In this document: piece by piece, positions 60,748-64,000 of the stretch
Numbering within the stretch: the stretch's first letter is position 1
How the letters are laid out: every line of letters begins with the position of its first letter
Source of the DNA: an uncultured Candidatus Saccharibacteria bacterium
Lineage (GTDB): Bacteria; Patescibacteriota; Saccharimonadia; Saccharimonadales; Saccharimonadaceae
NCBI GenBank assembly: GCA_947305705.1
Contig: CAMZEB010000001.1
Span: 1 to 64,000, forward strand
Direction of reading: 5' to 3'
Length of the DNA stretch: 64,000 nt
The notes under the pieces: model-generated
What the model saw: the letters and a program-made list of their open reading frames with translations, nothing else
Told to the model about the DNA's origin: nothing
Database searches by the model: none
Translations under genes and position numbers: made by a program

Positions 60748-60776
60748 ACTCTAGCATTGTTTCATTGTTTCGTCAA
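60748..60776 (-). promoter_or_regulatory. Main promoter of the capsule operon
   Basis: TTGACG, 17 nt, TAGAGT, with extended TGC before the -10. It leaves a leader of about 75 nt with uORF and hairpin. Confidence 0.7.
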
Positions 60777-60840
60777 TAGCATTAACCGATTTTTCGTCGA
60801 TTGTCAAAAAGCGTAGTTCTACTCCTTTTTACCGATGTTA

Positions 60841-60849
60841 TGCTATAAT
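60841..60849 (+). promoter_or_regulatory. Aquaporin promoter
   Basis: The extended -10 TGCTATAAT, with a short leader to AAAGGAGG. Confidence 0.7.
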
Positions 60850-60876
60850 GAATCTATATCATTTAAAGGAGGTGCG

Positions 60877-61893
60877 ATGGCAACAACCAAAGCCAAGTCG
60901 ACCAAGAAGCCTGCGGCAAAGAAAACTGTCGCAAAGAAACCGGCATCTAAGTCGAAAAGTACAGTCAAGACTGTCAAAGCTACCGCAAAGGTAACCACAG
61001 TCAAATCAGCAAAGGTGGGCAGCGAAAAAACCAAAATCGTCTCCGAGAAAGCTACGGCTGGCAAAAAGAACCCAGTCAAGGAATTCTTTGCTCGTAAGGG
61101 CGATCCAAACGAAAACATTTTAACAATTTTTAAAGACACCAAGATTCTCGGCGCAGTTATCGGCGAGATTATCGGTACCGCACTTGTAACGGCAGTCGCT
61201 TTGACGCTCGGTCTTTACAATCCGCTCTACCTCATTTTTGCCTACACTGGCATCACCGCAGCTGTGTTTGCACTTTCTGGTGCACACCTAAACCCAATCA
61301 TTACCGCTGGTATGATGGCTAGTCGCCGTGTTTCTGCAATTCGTGGCGTGCTCTACATCATTGCGCAGCTCGTCGGTGCGTGGGCTGGTTTCATGGTTAT
61401 CAACTGGTTCTACAATGTAGGCCTTGATAGCGGCAACATCGATGCACAGACCACTCTTTTGCCAACCCTTACGGCAGCAAAAGACGTCCTTGCAACGACC
61501 GAAGGTTTCGCTGGATTCTTCTGGCCAATTACCTTCATCGAGTTCATTGCAGCAATCATTATTGCGTTCTTCTTTGCGCGCGCACTCGATTACAAGCGCG
61601 GTGCATTTACGTTCGCAGCAGTAGTTGCTAGCGGCATTTTCCTCGCTATGCTCTTCGCAGTTGTTATTTGTAACAACTTCCTCGGCATTCGCGAAAATGT
61701 CTTCATTATGAACCCAGCAGCAGCATTTATGTATGGTTTGCTCCCAACAAGCGCAGAAGGTTTCGATGCACTTATGAGCCAACTAATGCCAATGCTTGTA
61801 ACCTACGTCATCTTCCCAGTATTTGGTGGCGTAATCGGCTTCTACCTCTCTGACTTAGCAAACAAGCTCGGTCACAGAGAGTTAAACGCTTAA
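60877..61893 (+). CDS. Aquaporin-family channel with histone-H1-like N-terminal tail
   Basis: 338 residues from the ATG at 60877 (AAAGGAGGTGCG upstream); the track start at 60835 is in the promoter. Residues 1-65 are Lys/Ala/Thr/Val repeats (KKPAAKKTVAKKPASK) like bacterial H1-type DNA-binding tails. The channel domain (about 85-335) has six helices, the first NPA box as GAHLNPIITAG (Ile in place of Ala) and the second as MNPAAAFMYG. The Arg normally following the second NPA box (NPARS) is missing, so selectivity is changed. It should pass water, glycerol or another small solute. The tail's role is unknown. Confidence 0.9.
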   Translation: MATTKAKSTKKPAAKKTVAKKPASKSKSTVKTVKATAKVTTVKSAKVGSEKTKIVSEKATAGKKNPVKEFFARKGDPNENILTIFKDTKILGAVIGEIIGTALVTAVALTLGLYNPLYLIFAYTGITAAVFALSGAHLNPIITAGMMASRRVSAIRGVLYIIAQLVGAWAGFMVINWFYNVGLDSGNIDAQTTLLPTLTAAKDVLATTEGFAGFFWPITFIEFIAAIIIAFFFARALDYKRGAFTFAAVVASGIFLAMLFAVVICNNFLGIRENVFIMNPAAAFMYGLLPTSAEGFDALMSQLMPMLVTYVIFPVFGGVIGFYLSDLANKLGHRELNA

Positions 61894-61908
61894 TAGATTA
61901 TCGTCGGG

Positions 61909-61935
61909 AAAATCCACGTTGTAGCGTGGATTTTT
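61909..61935 (+). terminator. Aquaporin terminator
   Basis: AAATCCACG, TTGTAG, CGTGGATTTTT. Confidence 0.9.
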
Positions 61936-61952
61936 CTTGGCCGCTTCTTCAA

Positions 61953-61981
61953 TTGACTATTCGCGATAAGTGTGGCATAAT
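61953..61981 (+). promoter_or_regulatory. Promoter of the 62042-62605 gene
   Basis: TTGACT, 17 nt, CATAAT, with extended TGG. Confidence 0.68.
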
Positions 61982-61999
61982 TATATTGTTGTTTCGCGT

Positions 62000-62017
62000 A
62001 TTTTTGCGCGCAAAAAT
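62000..62017. promoter_or_regulatory. 18-bp perfect palindrome in the leader
   Basis: ATTTTTGCGCGCAAAAAT lies 18 nt after the -10 and 15 nt before the AGGAGG site. It could be an operator or an mRNA hairpin. Confidence 0.5.
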
Positions 62018-62041
62018 AAAGCACATTAGGAGGGGACTAGT

Positions 62042-62605
62042 ATGGATGACGAAAAGGATTACATCATCGTATCGGAACTAAGTAGAGACGAAAACTGTAT
62101 GACGGAAAAACAGGCAAAAATTGTCACTGTTTTGATCACCGTCGGTTTTGTTGTAGCTATCGCCATTATGGTAATCCAGCTCGGAAGAAGCACTCCCGCT
62201 AATTCCGACACAGTCGATGACATTATCGACAAGGTAGCGGCAGTCCGCGAAGACTATGAATCGATTATGACGAAGGCCGACACGGCCTTTCGGCAGAGGC
62301 TAGCCCAATTCACTTTTGACGATGTGCTTGATATTCCAATGCTCCTTGAGAGTTATGGATACAAGAATGAAGATAAAAAGTGGGTCGGAAGAGCCGGAGT
62401 GGTATCGTTCAATTTATTCGATTCGATTGTTAGTTTCACCAAAACAGATAGTAACGTTTCGTACCGAATAGTACTAAGCCAAAACGGCACGACAGCCGAC
62501 GATTACTACTGTAAACTCGGCAAGGATATCTTGATTTTCAACGAAAGCGATATCTTTGCTTTGGGACGCGCTCTCGTCGGAGACGAAAGCGGATTCATCC
62601 AATAA
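62042..62605 (+). CDS. Single-pass membrane protein with outer domain, unknown
   Basis: 187 residues. An acidic cytosolic N-terminus (MDDEKDYIIVSELSRDENC) and one membrane helix (about 27-49, AKIVTVLITVGFVVAIAIMVI) precede an outer domain: a helical part (VDDIIDKVAAVREDYESIMTKADTAF) followed by strands. No family recognised. The strong AGGAGGGG ribosome site and own promoter and terminator mark it as an expressed single gene. The palindrome in its leader suggests control. Confidence 0.7.
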   Translation: MDDEKDYIIVSELSRDENCMTEKQAKIVTVLITVGFVVAIAIMVIQLGRSTPANSDTVDDIIDKVAAVREDYESIMTKADTAFRQRLAQFTFDDVLDIPMLLESYGYKNEDKKWVGRAGVVSFNLFDSIVSFTKTDSNVSYRIVLSQNGTTADDYYCKLGKDILIFNESDIFALGRALVGDESGFIQ

Positions 62606-62610
62606 AAAAC

Positions 62611-62636
62611 ACCCAGCCAAACGGCTGGGTTTTTTT
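62611..62636. terminator. Bidirectional terminator, small membrane protein / M16 peptidase
   Basis: ACCCAGCC, AAAC, GGCTGGGTTTTTTT. The convergent peptidase stop (62635) overlaps the T tract; the opposite strand has AAAAAAC for the other direction. Confidence 0.88.
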
Positions 62637-63912
62637 ATACCGTGTCCAGAATACGTGTCCAAAGTTCATCAAGAAACGCTTTGTTCATATTGCCGACAAC
62701 GGCAAGACCAGAAATGCCAGATTGCATAAAAATACGCGCGAGCTGGACAATAGTTCCCTTATCGATATTCTCTATCATCTTTGGCGCGTCAGACATTGGA
62801 CGGAAAGTGCCGTTCGTAACATAATCACGCAGATAATACGCGCTAATTTGATCGGCGGTCTGTGCAAGCATCTGATGATGGCCGAGCGCATAAGCCTTAG
62901 CAGCCTCAATGTCACTCTCGGAAATGTCACCATTAATAACCTTGCCGAGTTCAACTGCAATCAAATCAAAAAGATCGGCAGCATTCTCGGCATTTACCTC
63001 GCCGTCAAAGTCCCAAGTACTCGACCATTTGTCGCTCTCGGTCTGCGAACCCATACCATAAACAAGGCCTTTTTTACGGGCGGCGCCAAAAATCTTACTG
63101 CTCATAGTGCCATTCAAAATATGGTTGAGACAGCCCATCGCATACTGTTCAGACGGCGAAAGCGCGCGCTGAATCACGAAAGAAAAACCGAAGCTCATAT
63201 TACTGGCATCTTTGCGGCGAATTAGCACCGGGGACGAAGCGTGATAGGCAGATAGAGGCAACTCAAAGGATTCGCCCGGTTTGAGATCCCAATTCTCGAG
63301 CATACTAATAATCTTGTGCTTGCGACCGCGCAGATTGCCAGTAATAATAAACTGCATATTATTCGCAGTATGCGTACGGCGATAGTGGTCGCGCACGTCT
63401 TTTAGCTCGATATTATTAATCGTCTTGAGACGCTCGCCATAAGTTAAAACTTCTTCGCCGAGCATTTGCTGGAGTTTTGGCCAAATCAGACGAGAATAAT
63501 CATTCTGATAACCTGTAAGTTCTGAGCGGACATTGCCCTTCTCGGAGCGAAGTTCTTCCTCGTTGAAACGCGGGCTCGTAATTGCAAGCTCTTGGAGTTC
63601 AAGAATGCGCTCCCACTCAAAATCTGCACACTCAGCCTCATAGGCAATAAAGCAGTCAGACGTCCAGGCGTTATGGTAAGCGCCATTTTTTGTAAAATCT
63701 GCTTCATAGGATTGCTCGTCGCGGTATTTCGCATTGCGGCCAAAAGCCATATGCTCCATAAGGTGAGCAACTTCGTAGATTTCGTTAGATTTTACAAACT
63801 TGTTGCCAGCGCGAAATATCACCCGAATATTGAGAACGGGGCTACCTGGCGCATCGATAAGGAGGCCCTTGGCGCCATTTTTGAGCCGGACCTCCTCAAT
63901 TGAATGTCTCAA
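62635..63912 (-). CDS. M16-family zinc peptidase
   Basis: 425 residues of the pitrilysin/processing-peptidase family. The inverted zinc motif HxxEH is in VAHLMEHMAFGRNAKY, and the third ligand Glu in ELRSEKGNVRSELTGY, about 75 residues on. The second, inactive M16 domain follows (about 200-410) with FGFSFVIQRALSPSEQYAMGCLNHILNG. At this length it may work as a homodimer or with a partner subunit. No signal peptide, so a cytosolic peptide-degrading role is likely. The start codon is TTG (63912), two bases after the stop of the preceding gene. Confidence 0.9.
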   Translation of the reverse strand: MRHSIEEVRLKNGAKGLLIDAPGSPVLNIRVIFRAGNKFVKSNEIYEVAHLMEHMAFGRNAKYRDEQSYEADFTKNGAYHNAWTSDCFIAYEAECADFEWERILELQELAITSPRFNEEELRSEKGNVRSELTGYQNDYSRLIWPKLQQMLGEEVLTYGERLKTINNIELKDVRDHYRRTHTANNMQFIITGNLRGRKHKIISMLENWDLKPGESFELPLSAYHASSPVLIRRKDASNMSFGFSFVIQRALSPSEQYAMGCLNHILNGTMSSKIFGAARKKGLVYGMGSQTESDKWSSTWDFDGEVNAENAADLFDLIAVELGKVINGDISESDIEAAKAYALGHHQMLAQTADQISAYYLRDYVTNGTFRPMSDAPKMIENIDKGTIVQLARIFMQSGISGLAVVGNMNKAFLDELWTRILDTV

Positions 63913-63914
63913 AA

Positions 63915-64000
63915 CTATCTGCGACCTTTTTTCTTGTTTTGGCGAGCTTTTTTCTTGGACTTGCGGGCGGCATTGCGCTTAGCATTGCGATCAGAGTTCT
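63915..64000 (-). CDS. Partial CDS, Lys/Arg-rich C-terminus
   Basis: The end of a minus-strand gene is cut by the window edge. The visible 27 residues (NSDRNAKRNAARKSKKKAR...KKKGRR) end in TAG at 63915. Such basic tails occur on several RNA- or DNA-binding proteins; no identification is possible. It lies directly before the M16 peptidase gene and may share its mRNA. Confidence 0.6.
   Translation of the reverse strand, partial: NSDRNAKRNAARKSKKKARQNKKKGRR

Noticed and set aside
60835-60876. Track start of the aquaporin at 60835
   Set aside because: It covers the TGCTATAAT promoter. AAAGGAGG places the start at 60877. The same reasoning removed the upstream starts at 33078, 38995, 24134, 13794, 47960, 46929, 59292 and 60682.
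60880-61080. Separate histone-like protein gene
   Set aside because: The Lys/Ala-rich stretch is in frame with the aquaporin, with no stop or new ribosome site between them.
61288-61782. 164-residue minus-strand ORF opposite the aquaporin gene, rich in Cys
   Set aside because: It is a shadow of the aquaporin reading frame with no promoter or SD. Other long antisense ORFs, such as 3493-4056 and 44916-45647, were rejected for the same reason.

Overview
ORGANISM. The window looks like a Patescibacteria/CPR chromosome, most likely Candidatus Saccharibacteria (TM7). The inference rests on very tight gene packing, a shortened AlaRS, the mltG-ruvX block next to a long membrane-anchored protein of a type I associate with this phylum, an FtsA/PilM-like protein, many leaderless-looking genes, and no amino-acid, nucleotide or cofactor biosynthesis in 64 kb. 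UGA is read as stop (the acyltransferase stop TGA overlaps the next ATG), which argues against the recoded Gracilibacteria/Absconditabacteria. No rRNA, CRISPR array, transposase or phage gene was seen. LAYOUT. 1-1433: 5' part of a minus-strand surface protein with a TasA-like N-terminus. 1.5-15.7 kb: core genes (nusA, DUF2130, LysM-CHAP hydrolase, mltG, ruvX, histidine kinase, response regulator, pseudouridine synthase, FtsA/PilM-like, alaS). 15.7-22.2 kb: a minus-strand surface-fibre locus with a class B-like sortase, an FctA-like pilin, a membrane glycosyltransferase, a sortase substrate, two TasA-like proteins and a SipW-type signal peptidase. 22.2-28.8 kb: dnaJ under a CIRCE-like element, an EamA transporter, a CBS protein, an NrnA-like phosphoesterase, tRNA-Trp and a membrane metallophosphoesterase. 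28.86-29.42 kb: two promoter- and terminator-bounded transcripts that look non-coding. 29.5-33.1 kb: a heterodimeric ABC exporter. 33.8-38.9 kb: a 1694-residue LRR surface protein. 39-51.4 kb: GT4 and GH57 glucan enzymes, Pta, an OatA-like acyltransferase, exonuclease I, and pheS-pheT-FKBP. 51.8-60.7 kb: a Wzx/Wzy-type capsule operon, AT-rich in its distal part. 60.8-64 kb: an aquaporin with a histone-H1-like tail, a small membrane protein and an M16 peptidase. HOW THE GENES FIT TOGETHER. Much of the window builds a cell surface suited to a host-attached life: TasA-like fibres processed by SipW, pilin-like and LRR proteins for sortase anchoring, a decorated polysaccharide (LicD plus a TagD-like enzyme), and peptidoglycan remodelling (MltG, CHAP, OatA-like). 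Two expression modes can be read. Many housekeeping genes have an extended -10 box (TGnTAnAAT) 6-9 nt from the start codon and no Shine-Dalgarno, so they should be leaderless. Surface and small membrane proteins mostly have leaders with a GGAGG-type site, and some leaders carry control structures: an attenuator with an 18-codon leader ORF before the capsule operon, and an SD-sequestering hairpin before a membrane protein.
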